DNA of 64,000 nucleotides, taken from the NCBI GenBank assembly GCA_026125795.1, contig JAHCKM010000004.1, forward strand, positions 310,001-374,000. The letters run 5' to 3'. Shown in pieces: positions 1 through 6,959 of this stretch (position 1 is the stretch's first letter; each line of letters begins with the position of its first letter). The position numbers and the translations under genes were made by a program. The notes below the pieces were generated by a model. The model did no database searches and was not told where the DNA came from. It saw only the letters and a list, made by a program, of their open reading frames with translations. The stretch comes from Burkholderiaceae bacterium (GTDB lineage Bacteria > Pseudomonadota > Gammaproteobacteria > Burkholderiales > Burkholderiaceae_C).

Positions 1-63
1 CAGGTTGTCGCACACCACGGTGGCGCCGAACCGCTTGTTGAGGTTGCGTACTTCGATGCTCAT
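1..63 (-). CDS. cysA: Sulfate ABC transporter ATP-binding protein CysA (partial, N-terminus only)
   Basis: The first 21 codons of a gene that continues beyond the left edge. The reading [21 protein letters not shown] is the usual opening of CysA-type importer ATPases, just ahead of the Walker A segment. Its ATG overlaps the cysW stop codon in an ATGA arrangement, so it is the last visible gene of the sbp-cysT-cysW-cysA operon. The protein would power sulfate/thiosulfate uptake on the cytoplasmic face of the CysT-CysW channel. The name rests mainly on operon position because only the N-terminus is visible. Confidence 0.85.
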   Translation of the reverse strand, partial: MSIEVRNLNKRFGATVVCDNL

Positions 64-974
64 GCTTTGCTCGCTTTGCCGGCCAGCCGCTTCTCGGACT
101 TGACGCGCTGCTCGACCCCGTACTTCAGCACCAGCGTCACCAGCGCCAGCAGGGCCAGCAGCGACGCCACCGCGAACGCCGCGGCCGACTGGTACTCGTT
201 GTAGAGGATCTCGACGTGCAGCGGCATCGTGTTGGTCTGGCCGCGGATGTGCCCCGACACCACGCTGACCGCGCCGAACTCGCCCATCGCGCGCGCGTTG
301 CACAGGATCACGCCGTACAGCAGCGCCCACTTGATGTTGGGCAGCGTCACGCGCCAGAAGATCGACCAGCCGCCGGCGCCGAGCACGCGTGCGGCTTCTT
401 CCTGCTCGGTGCCCTGCGCCTGCATCAGCGGGACCAGCTCGCGGGCGACGAACGGAAAGGTCACGAACACGGTGGCCAGCACGATGCCGGGCACCGCGAA
501 GATGACCTTCAGGTCGTGGTCGCGCAGCCATTCGCCGAACCAGCCTTGCAGCCCGAACACCAGTACGTAGATCAGCCCCGAGATCACCGGGCTGACCGAG
601 AACGGCAGATCGATCAGCGTCAAAAGCACGTTCTTGCCGCGGAACTCGAACTTGGCGATGCTCCATGCGGCGGCGATGCCGAACACCAGGTTCAGCGGCA
701 CGGCGATGCCGGCGGCGACGAGGGTGAGCTGGATCGCCGACCACGCGTCGGGCTCGACGATCGCGGCCAAGTACACCTCGACGCCCTTCTTGAGCGCCTC
801 GGCAAAGACGATCGCCAGCGGCAGGAACAGGAAGAACGCCAGGAACGTCAGCGCGCCGCCGATCAGCAGCCATTTGACCCACGGCGGCTCGCTGGTGGCG
901 CCGCGGATCGCTTGCGGCGCCACGCCGGCGCGCTCGCGCGACGGCAACGGCAGCGCGTTGGCCGGAACGCTCAC
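60..974 (-). CDS. cysW: Sulfate ABC transporter permease CysW
   Basis: Inner-membrane permease subunit of the sulfate/thiosulfate importer. Several hydrophobic segments are visible, the first near residues 34-60, and an EAA-type loop ([11 protein letters not shown]...RVTLP, about residues 192-212) would contact CysA. I chose the GTG at 972-974: it overlaps the cysT stop as GTGA and has AGGAGG 8 bases upstream. A longer reading from a GTG at 998 lacks such a site and would overlap cysT by 28 bases. The result is about 304 residues, normal for CysW, although the cytoplasmic N-terminus is rather long and alanine/proline-rich. Confidence 0.93.
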   Translation of the reverse strand: MSVPANALPLPSRERAGVAPQAIRGATSEPPWVKWLLIGGALTFLAFFLFLPLAIVFAEALKKGVEVYLAAIVEPDAWSAIQLTLVAAGIAVPLNLVFGIAAAWSIAKFEFRGKNVLLTLIDLPFSVSPVISGLIYVLVFGLQGWFGEWLRDHDLKVIFAVPGIVLATVFVTFPFVARELVPLMQAQGTEQEEAARVLGAGGWSIFWRVTLPNIKWALLYGVILCNARAMGEFGAVSVVSGHIRGQTNTMPLHVEILYNEYQSAAAFAVASLLALLALVTLVLKYGVEQRVKSEKRLAGKASKA

Positions 975-1804
975 CGCCCTTGCCTCCTGCGCGTCCACGC
1001 CTGCAGGGCGTTGATCGCCAGCAGCAGCGCAAACGCCGCCACCAGCATCACGCTCGCGATCGCGGTGGCGCCGGTGTAGTCGTACTGCTCGAGCTTGGTG
1101 ATGATCAACAGCGGCGTGATCTCGCTGACCATCGGCATGTTGCCGGCGATGAAGATCACCGAGCCGTATTCGCCGAGGGCGCGCGCGAACGCGAGCGCAA
1201 ACCCGGTCAGCAGCGCCGGCGTCAACACCGGCAGGATCACGCGCCAGAAGGTCTGCAGGCGGTCGGCGCCCAGCGTGGCGGCGGCTTCTTCCACCTCCTG
1301 TTGCAGGTCTTCGAGCACGGGCTGGACCGTGCGCACGACGAACGGCAGGCCGATGAAGGTGAGCGCGACGAACACGCCGAGCGGTGTGTAGCTGACCTTG
1401 AACGGCAGCAGCGATCCGATCCAGCCGTTCTTGGCGTAGAGCGCGGTGAGCGCGATGCCGGCCACCGCGGTGGGCAGCGCGAACGGCAGGTCGACCAGCG
1501 CGTCGACCAGGCGGCGCGCCGGAAAGTCATAACGCACCAGCACCCACGCCACCACCAGACCGGCCACCACGTTGACCAACGCCGCCGCGAACGACGCGCC
1601 GAATGTCAGCCGGTACGACGCCAGCACGCGCGGCGAGGTCACGGCGTCCCAGAACGCCGGCCACGTCATCGTGGCCGTCTTCAGGAAGGCCGCCGACAGC
1701 GGCACCAGCACGATGAAGCTCAGGTACAACAGCGTGAAGCCGAGCGCCAGGTCGAAGCCCGGCAACACGCTGTGGCGCTGCAGCAGCGCACGCGACAGAA
1801 TCAC
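971..1804 (-). CDS. cysT: Sulfate ABC transporter permease CysT (CysU)
   Basis: Second membrane subunit of the sulfate/thiosulfate importer, 277 residues, which matches the family. The first membrane segment is at about residues 20-42, and the EAA loop ([21 protein letters not shown]) lies around residues 172-193. The start is a GTG only six bases after the sbp stop, and no ATG is better placed, so translation is probably coupled to sbp. It pairs with CysW to form the channel and receives sulfate from the periplasmic Sbp protein. Confidence 0.94.
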   Translation of the reverse strand: MILSRALLQRHSVLPGFDLALGFTLLYLSFIVLVPLSAAFLKTATMTWPAFWDAVTSPRVLASYRLTFGASFAAALVNVVAGLVVAWVLVRYDFPARRLVDALVDLPFALPTAVAGIALTALYAKNGWIGSLLPFKVSYTPLGVFVALTFIGLPFVVRTVQPVLEDLQQEVEEAAATLGADRLQTFWRVILPVLTPALLTGFALAFARALGEYGSVIFIAGNMPMVSEITPLLIITKLEQYDYTGATAIASVMLVAAFALLLAINALQAWTRRRQGR

Positions 1805-1810
1805 GGCGGG

Positions 1811-2827
1811 CTACTTCTTCGTGTAGACCTGGTCGAACACACCGCCGTCGGAGAAGTGCGTCTTCTGCGCCTTGGCCCAGCCGCCGAACAGCTCGTCGAT
1901 CGTGAACAGGCTGACCTTCGGGAACACCTTGCCGTACTTGGCCGCCACCTTCTCGTCGATCGGCCGGTAGTAGTGCTTGGCCGCGATCTCCTGGCCTTCG
2001 GGGGTGTACAGGTACTCCAGGTAGGCCTGCGCGACGGCGCGCGTGCCGCGCTTGTCGACCACCTTGTCGACCACCGTGACCGGCGGCTCGGCCAGGATGC
2101 TGATCGATGGGTAGACGATGTCGAACTTGTCGGCGCCGAATTCCTTCAGCGACAGGTGCGCCTCGTTCTCCCAGGCCAGCAGCACGTCGCCGACGCCGCG
2201 CTCGGCGAACGTCACCGTCGAGCCGCGCGCGCCGGAGTCGAGCACCGGCACGTTGGCGAACAGCTTGGCCACGTACTCGCGGGCTGTGGCGTCGTTGCCG
2301 CCGGGCTGCTTGAGCGCCCAGCCGTAGCCGGCCAGGTAGCCCCAGCGCGCGCCGCCCGAGGTCTTGGGATTGGCGGTGATCACCGAGACGCCCGGCTTGA
2401 CCAGATCGCCCCAGTCCTTGATGCCCTTGGGATTGCCCTTGCGCACCAGGAAGATGTAGGTTGACGTGTACGGCGAGCTGTTGTGCTTCAGGCGCTTCTG
2501 CCAGTCGGCCGGCAGCAGCTTGGCGCGCTCGCCGATCTCGTCGATGTCGTAGGCCAGTGCCAGCGTCACCACGTCGGCTTCCAGCCCGTCGATCACCGAG
2601 CGCGCCTGCTTGCCCGAGCCGCCGTGCGACTGTCTGACGATCACGGTGTCGCCGGTCTTGGCCTTCCAGTGGGCGGCGAACGCCTTGTTGTAGTCGGCGT
2701 AGAGCTCGCGCGTCGGGTCGTAGCTCACGTTGAGCAGCGTGATGTCCTTGGCGTGCGCGGCAGCGGCCAGCAGCACCGTTGCGCCGAGTACGACGACGGC
2801 GCGCCGGGAAAGCGAAGAAAGCAACAT
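1811..2827 (-). CDS. sbp: Periplasmic sulfate-binding protein
   Basis: Solute receptor of the sulfate importer and first gene of the operon. A signal peptide is clear: positively charged SRR, a hydrophobic run, and a likely cut after AAAHA near residue 26. The mature part begins with [16 protein letters not shown], the hallmark opening of sulfate/thiosulfate-binding proteins, and contains the [14 protein letters not shown] ligand-loop segment. Length 338 is normal. CysP (thiosulfate) and Sbp (sulfate) are close relatives and cannot be separated by eye. Expression is probably under CysB-type sulfur control, but I cannot identify a binding site. Confidence 0.94.
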   Translation of the reverse strand: MLLSSLSRRAVVVLGATVLLAAAAHAKDITLLNVSYDPTRELYADYNKAFAAHWKAKTGDTVIVRQSHGGSGKQARSVIDGLEADVVTLALAYDIDEIGERAKLLPADWQKRLKHNSSPYTSTYIFLVRKGNPKGIKDWGDLVKPGVSVITANPKTSGGARWGYLAGYGWALKQPGGNDATAREYVAKLFANVPVLDSGARGSTVTFAERGVGDVLLAWENEAHLSLKEFGADKFDIVYPSISILAEPPVTVVDKVVDKRGTRAVAQAYLEYLYTPEGQEIAAKHYYRPIDEKVAAKYGKVFPKVSLFTIDELFGGWAKAQKTHFSDGGVFDQVYTKK

Positions 2828-2892
2828 GAAGTCCTCGAACTCAGTTCATCGAATGTCCGCATGCTAGGGAGCGTGTGCCGCCAGGCGAACGA

Positions 2893-2910
2893 ATCGATGT
2901 GCGCATCGAT
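2893..2910. promoter_or_regulatory. Inverted repeat upstream of sbp
   Basis: The arms ATCGATG (2893-2899) and CATCGAT (2904-2910) are perfect inverted copies around a 4-base centre. The repeat lies about 66 bases upstream of the sbp start codon, where an operator for a LysR-type sulfur regulator would be expected. It is also just beyond the stop of the neighbouring hydrolase gene. An operator is an inference from position and symmetry only. Near-palindromes are frequent in DNA of this composition. Confidence 0.3.
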
Positions 2911-2934
2911 ATGCGGTTTCCGACTAGAGAACCG

Positions 2935-3509
2935 CTAGATCGCGAACGACCATTCCAGCAGCGACGCGCGCGCCGCCCGCCGGTCACGCGCCAGGCGCTG
3001 CTCCTGCGCGAGCACCCAGCGTCGCGCCAGCGGCAACGGCCCGAAGCCCGCTGCCACGTTGATGTGGCCGACGTCGCCCAGACTGATCGAGTGCGCACCC
3101 CATCGCCGTGCCCAGCGCTCGCCGGCGGCAAAGCCGAGCCACGGATCGCTGGTGCTCAGCACCATCGTGACCGGCCGCGGCAGCGAGTGCTGCGGCAGCA
3201 GTTCGCCGACGCCGAACCGGTCGGGGTCGGCCGGCGCCACCAGCAGCGCCGCGGCCACCGAGGTCTTCGGCTCGTGCGCCAGGTGGTGTGCGAGTGCCAA
3301 CGCGCCGAAGCTGTGTGCCACCGCGAGCCAGGGCCCGCGCCAGCACGATCGAGCGTGGCTCCGATGCGCAACGACCAGCGCTGCAGGTCGGCCGCCGCCC
3401 AGTCGTGCTGCACCACGCGCACCGCGTCGCGGCTGAAGCGCTGCAGCCAGCTTTGCCAGTGGTCCGGCTCGCTGCCGTGCAGGCCCGGCACGATCAGCAG
3501 GCGCGCCAT
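2935..3509 (-). pseudogene. RBBP9/YdeN-type alpha/beta hydrolase, interrupted by a frameshift
   Basis: Two reading frames together make one serine hydrolase of about 191 residues. The first frame starts at the ATG at 3507-3509 (MARLLIVPGLHGSEPDHWQ) and runs to about 3335. The second holds AVAHSFGALALAHHL with the nucleophile serine, then STSDPW with the acid and GHINVAAG with the catalytic histidine, ending at 2935. The switch falls in the GGGCCC run near 3330-3337, and the total length is one base short of a whole number of codons, so a single-base deletion explains it. All catalytic residues survive, so this is either a recent mutation or a sequencing error. It lies just downstream of the mop gene. 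Confidence 0.8.
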
Positions 3510-3511
3510 CG

Positions 3512-3730
3512 CTAGAGCGTGGCGATCGAGACTTCGGTGGCCTTGACCAACGCCACCACTTCCTTGCCGGCGATCAGACGCAGCTCCTTGATCGAGCGCG
3601 TGGTGATCACCGAGGTGACCAACAGGCCGCCGGCGGTCTCGACGTCGAGCTCGCTGACCACCGGGCCTTCGATGATCTCCTTGATCTTGCCCTTGAACTG
3701 GTTGCGCACGTTGACGGCGGTGATGGTCAT
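3512..3730 (-). CDS. Molybdenum-pterin-binding (Mop/TOBE) protein
   Basis: A 72-residue single-domain protein of the molbindin family, which binds molybdate (or tungstate) as an oligomer in the cytoplasm for storage or buffering. The sequence opens NVRNQFKGKIKEIIEGPVVSE, continues with VETAGGLLVTSVIT and ends in LVKATEVSIA, the classic Mop pattern. The start chosen is the ATG at 3728-3730, which has AAGGAGC about 8 bases upstream; an in-frame extension to 3790 has no support. The hydrolase gene follows after two bases, so the two were probably co-transcribed. moaC, a molybdenum cofactor gene, lies 20 kb away. Confidence 0.9.
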   Translation of the reverse strand: MTITAVNVRNQFKGKIKEIIEGPVVSELDVETAGGLLVTSVITTRSIKELRLIAGKEVVALVKATEVSIATL

Positions 3731-3910
3731 GGCAAAAGCTCCTTGGGCGAGTGGGTGTCGGATTGCAGATCGGTGGGTAGCTGACCGCACGGCTTCGCGC
3801 TCGGTCCAACCGACGAGGAGGCCACGATACGCAGCGGCCCTCGCGCCGCAAACGAAGCGATTCGCGCTTGCTTATCGGCACCGCGCATGTGGCGCGGCGC
3901 GCGATCGGCG

Positions 3911-4279
3911 TCAGTCGCCGGTGCGTCGGCGGATGCCGGCCGCCAGCGCGTCGATCGCGGGCGTGGCCTGCAACGGTGCCCCACTGGCATCGAGCACGGT
4001 CGCACGCAACAAGCGGCGCAGCGTTTCGGCTTGTGGCGTCAGCGGGCCGATGAAATGCACCCGCTGCGCGTCGGCCACCAGCAGCGTCGGGAACGTCTCG
4101 ACGTCGTAGTCGCCGATCAGATCGGCTTCGTCCTCGATGTCGATCCAGTGCGCGGTCACCGCAACGCCGGCGCGGCGCAACTCGTTCACAGCGGCGTCGA
4201 AAGCAGGCCGGTATTCGTCGCAGGTGCGGCACCACGCGGCGCACAGACAGGCGACATGGACCGCGGGCACGCTGGACAT
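3911..4279 (-). CDS. Thioredoxin-like protein
   Basis: A 122-residue protein with a thioredoxin fold. The redox motif WCRTC sits early (residues about 14-18) after a short beta strand (VHVACLCAAWC). A typical YDVETFPTLLVAD segment carries the cis-proline. There is no signal peptide, so it is probably cytoplasmic. CRTC is not the CGPC of classical thioredoxin, so the redox potential or partner may differ. I start it at the ATG at 4277-4279. It lies 34 bases downstream of the cystathionine lyase gene on the same strand and may be co-transcribed with the sulfur amino acid genes. Confidence 0.85.
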   Translation of the reverse strand: MSSVPAVHVACLCAAWCRTCDEYRPAFDAAVNELRRAGVAVTAHWIDIEDEADLIGDYDVETFPTLLVADAQRVHFIGPLTPQAETLRRLLRATVLDASGAPLQATPAIDALAAGIRRRTGD

Positions 4280-4313
4280 GCGCCCGATCGTAGCGACGCC
4301 GCCTCGCACGCGT

Positions 4314-5507
4314 TCAGATCGCGGCCAATGCCCTCGTGAGGTCGGCGCGCAGATCGGCCTCGTCCTCGATGCCCACCGACAGCCGCACCAGCGCATCGCC
4401 AATGCCGAGCGCGGCGCGGGTCGCCGGCGGGATGGTGGCGTGGGTCATGATGGCCGGGTGCTCGATCAGGCTCTCGACGCCGCCCAGGCTCTCGGCGAGC
4501 GCGAAGATGCGCACCGCTTCGAGAAAGCGCTTGGCGCCGGCGAGATCGGTCTTCAGGTCCAGCGACACCATGCCGCCGAAGCCGTGCATCTGCTTCTTGG
4601 CCAGCGCGTGCTGCGGGTGCGACTGCAAGCCGGGGTAACGCACGCGCGCCACCTTGGGCTGTGTCTCGAGCCATGTGCTGAGCGCCAGCGCACTGCGGTT
4701 GTGGCGCTCCATGCGCAGCGCCAGCGTCTTGACGCCGCGCAGCGCCAGAAAGCTGTCGAACGGGCCGGCGATCGCGCCCACCGCGTTCTGCAGAAAACCC
4801 AGGCGCTCGCGCCACTCGGCCTGGCGATCGTCGCCGGCCACCACCGCGACGCCGCCGATCACGTCGGAGTGCCCGTTCAGGTACTTGGTGGTCGAGTGCA
4901 CGACGATGTCGAAGCCCAGCTCCAAGGGCCGCTGCACGTACGGGCTGGCGAAGGTGTTGTCGGCCACCGCGATCAGGTTGTGCTCGCGCGCGATCTGCGC
5001 CAGCGCGGCCAGATCGGCGAGCTTGAGCAGCGGGTTGCTCGGCGTCTCGACCCACAGCACCTTGGTGTTGGGCCGGATGGACTTGCGCACCGCGTCGAGG
5101 TCGGCCAGGTCGACAAAGCTGAAGCTCGTGCCGGCGCTGCGCGTGCGCACGCGCTCGAACAGCCGGAACGTGCCGCCGTACAGATCGTCGCTCGCCACCA
5201 CGTGTGATCCGGCGTCAACCAGCTCGAGCACGGTCGAGATGGCGGCCAGACCCGAGGCGAACGCGCACGCGGTCGCGCCGCTTTCCAGATCGGCGATGCA
5301 ACGTTCGAAAGCCCAGCGCGTGGGGTTGTGCGAGCGGCCGTAGTCCAGGCCCTTGTGCACGCCGGGGCTCGATTGCACGTAGGTCGACGTGGCGTAGATG
5401 GGCGGCATGATCGCGCCGGTGCTCGGGTCGGGCGACTGTCCCGCATGGATCACGCGTGTCGCGAAGCCCTGCTTGTGCGTGGTCGCCTTCGAATCGTCGC
5501 GCTTCAT
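4314..5507 (-). CDS. Cystathionine gamma-lyase / gamma-synthase family PLP enzyme
   Basis: A 397-residue fold-type I PLP enzyme of the Cys/Met metabolism family. The PLP lysine is in HSTTKYLNGHSD (about K208), and VADNTFASPYVQRPL and the ending SLGGVESLIEHPA are family signatures. Sequence alone cannot separate gamma-synthase, gamma-lyase and beta-lyase. The ATG overlaps the stop of the adjacent cystathionine beta-synthase gene by 4 bases. That coupling favours gamma-lyase in reverse transsulfuration, releasing cysteine, 2-oxobutyrate and ammonia. That assignment is inference from context. Confidence 0.9.
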   Translation of the reverse strand: MKRDDSKATTHKQGFATRVIHAGQSPDPSTGAIMPPIYATSTYVQSSPGVHKGLDYGRSHNPTRWAFERCIADLESGATACAFASGLAAISTVLELVDAGSHVVASDDLYGGTFRLFERVRTRSAGTSFSFVDLADLDAVRKSIRPNTKVLWVETPSNPLLKLADLAALAQIAREHNLIAVADNTFASPYVQRPLELGFDIVVHSTTKYLNGHSDVIGGVAVVAGDDRQAEWRERLGFLQNAVGAIAGPFDSFLALRGVKTLALRMERHNRSALALSTWLETQPKVARVRYPGLQSHPQHALAKKQMHGFGGMVSLDLKTDLAGAKRFLEAVRIFALAESLGGVESLIEHPAIMTHATIPPATRAALGIGDALVRLSVGIEDEADLRADLTRALAAI

Positions 5508-6880
5508 CGTCGCGCCTTTCGTAAATGGTTGAGCAGGTCGAATCGCGTGATCAGACCATGGAATCGCTCGGCATCGGCGACGATCGCGACCAAGCCACTG
5601 TCGAGCACGTGGCGCAGCGCGGCGATGTCGGCATCGGGCGGCAGCGTGTGCAGCCGCGTGCTCATCGCCTGCGCCACCGGCTCGCGGTAGCGCGAGCTGT
5701 CTTCCTGCACCCGCAGCAGCAGATCCGACTCGTCGATCACACCGACCAGCTCGCCCTTGTCGTCGAGCACCGGCAGCTGCTGCACGTCGGCCAGCCGCAT
5801 GCGCTGAAACGCGGTCAGCAGCGTGTCGTTCGGGCCGACGCTGATCACGCTGCCGTCCTCGGCCCGGCGCGCGATCAGGTCGCGCAGGTCACCGTAGCGG
5901 CGCTGCGCCAGCAGGCCTTCATCGATCATCCAGGCATCGTTGTAGACCTTGCTCAGGTAGCGCGTGCCGGTGTCGCAAACGAAGCTGACCACCCGTTTGG
6001 GCTGCGTCTGCTCGCGGCAATAACGCAATGCCGCCGCCACCAGCGTGCCGGTGGACGAACCGCCGAGCAGCCCCTCGGCCTTGAGCAGCTCGCGCGCGGT
6101 GGCAAAGCTCTCGGCGTCGGGAATCGAGTACGCCTTCGACACGACGCTCATGTCGGCATTGGCCGGCACGAAGTCCTCGCCAATGCCCTCGACCGCCCAC
6201 GAGCCCGGCGCACCGTGTTTGCCGGTCATCACCAGGTCGCACAGGATCGAGCCGGCCGGATCGGCGAGCACGAACTGCAGCCTGGGCTGCACGCGCTTGA
6301 AGTAGCGCGCGAGGCCGGTCAAGGTGCCGCCGGAGCCGACGCCCACGACGATCGCATCGAGGTCATGACCGCACTGCTGCCAGATCTCGGGGGCGGTCGA
6401 TGTCTCGTGCGCGAGCGGGTTGGCCGGGTTGTTGAACTGGTCGGCAAAGAACGCGCCGGGGATGTCCCTGGCCAGCCGCGCCGCGTAGTCCTGGTAGTAC
6501 TCGGGGTGGCCCTTGCCGACGTCGGAGCGCGTCATGCGCACGTCGGCGCCGAGTGCCTTCAGGTGCAGCACCTTCTCGGTCGACATCTTGTCGGGCACCA
6601 CGAGCACCACGCGGTAGCCCTTGGCGCGTGCCACCAGCGCCAGCCCCAGGCCGGTGTTGCCGGCGGTGGCCTCGATCACCGTGCCGCCGGGTTTCAGGCG
6701 GCCGTCGGCCTCGGCGGCCTCGATCATCGAGCGGCCGATGCGGTCCTTGATCGAACCGCCGGGGTTCTGCGACTCCAGCTTCAGCAGCAGCGTGCACAGG
6801 CCGGTGTCCAGCCGCGTGACCGGCACCAGCGGCGTGTTGCCGATCAGATCGAGCACGGCGGGTTTGTCGGCACGCGCCAT
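5504..6880 (-). CDS. Cystathionine beta-synthase
   Basis: PLP enzyme that would condense serine and homocysteine to cystathionine. The N-terminal part (residues about 1-320) is a cysteine-synthase fold: LIGNTPLVPV, PLP lysine in GGSIKDRIGR (about K45), EATAGNTGLGLA, GVGSGGTLTGL and GGSSTGT. Two CBS domains fill residues about 335-458 (VGPNDTLLTAFQRM...QQLPVLDDKGELVGVIDESDLL and a second copy), the arrangement expected for cystathionine beta-synthase rather than CysK. The start is the ATG at 6878-6880. The gene leads a two-gene unit with the downstream lyase. Confidence 0.92.
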   Translation of the reverse strand: MARADKPAVLDLIGNTPLVPVTRLDTGLCTLLLKLESQNPGGSIKDRIGRSMIEAAEADGRLKPGGTVIEATAGNTGLGLALVARAKGYRVVLVVPDKMSTEKVLHLKALGADVRMTRSDVGKGHPEYYQDYAARLARDIPGAFFADQFNNPANPLAHETSTAPEIWQQCGHDLDAIVVGVGSGGTLTGLARYFKRVQPRLQFVLADPAGSILCDLVMTGKHGAPGSWAVEGIGEDFVPANADMSVVSKAYSIPDAESFATARELLKAEGLLGGSSTGTLVAAALRYCREQTQPKRVVSFVCDTGTRYLSKVYNDAWMIDEGLLAQRRYGDLRDLIARRAEDGSVISVGPNDTLLTAFQRMRLADVQQLPVLDDKGELVGVIDESDLLLRVQEDSSRYREPVAQAMSTRLHTLPPDADIAALRHVLDSGLVAIVADAERFHGLITRFDLLNHLRKARR

Positions 6881-6959
6881 GCCTGCGTTATCCGAGGGTC
6901 TCGACGACTTGTCAACGGCACGGTCACTGGCTGCGTACAGTGCGCAGTCGGAGGCCCCC

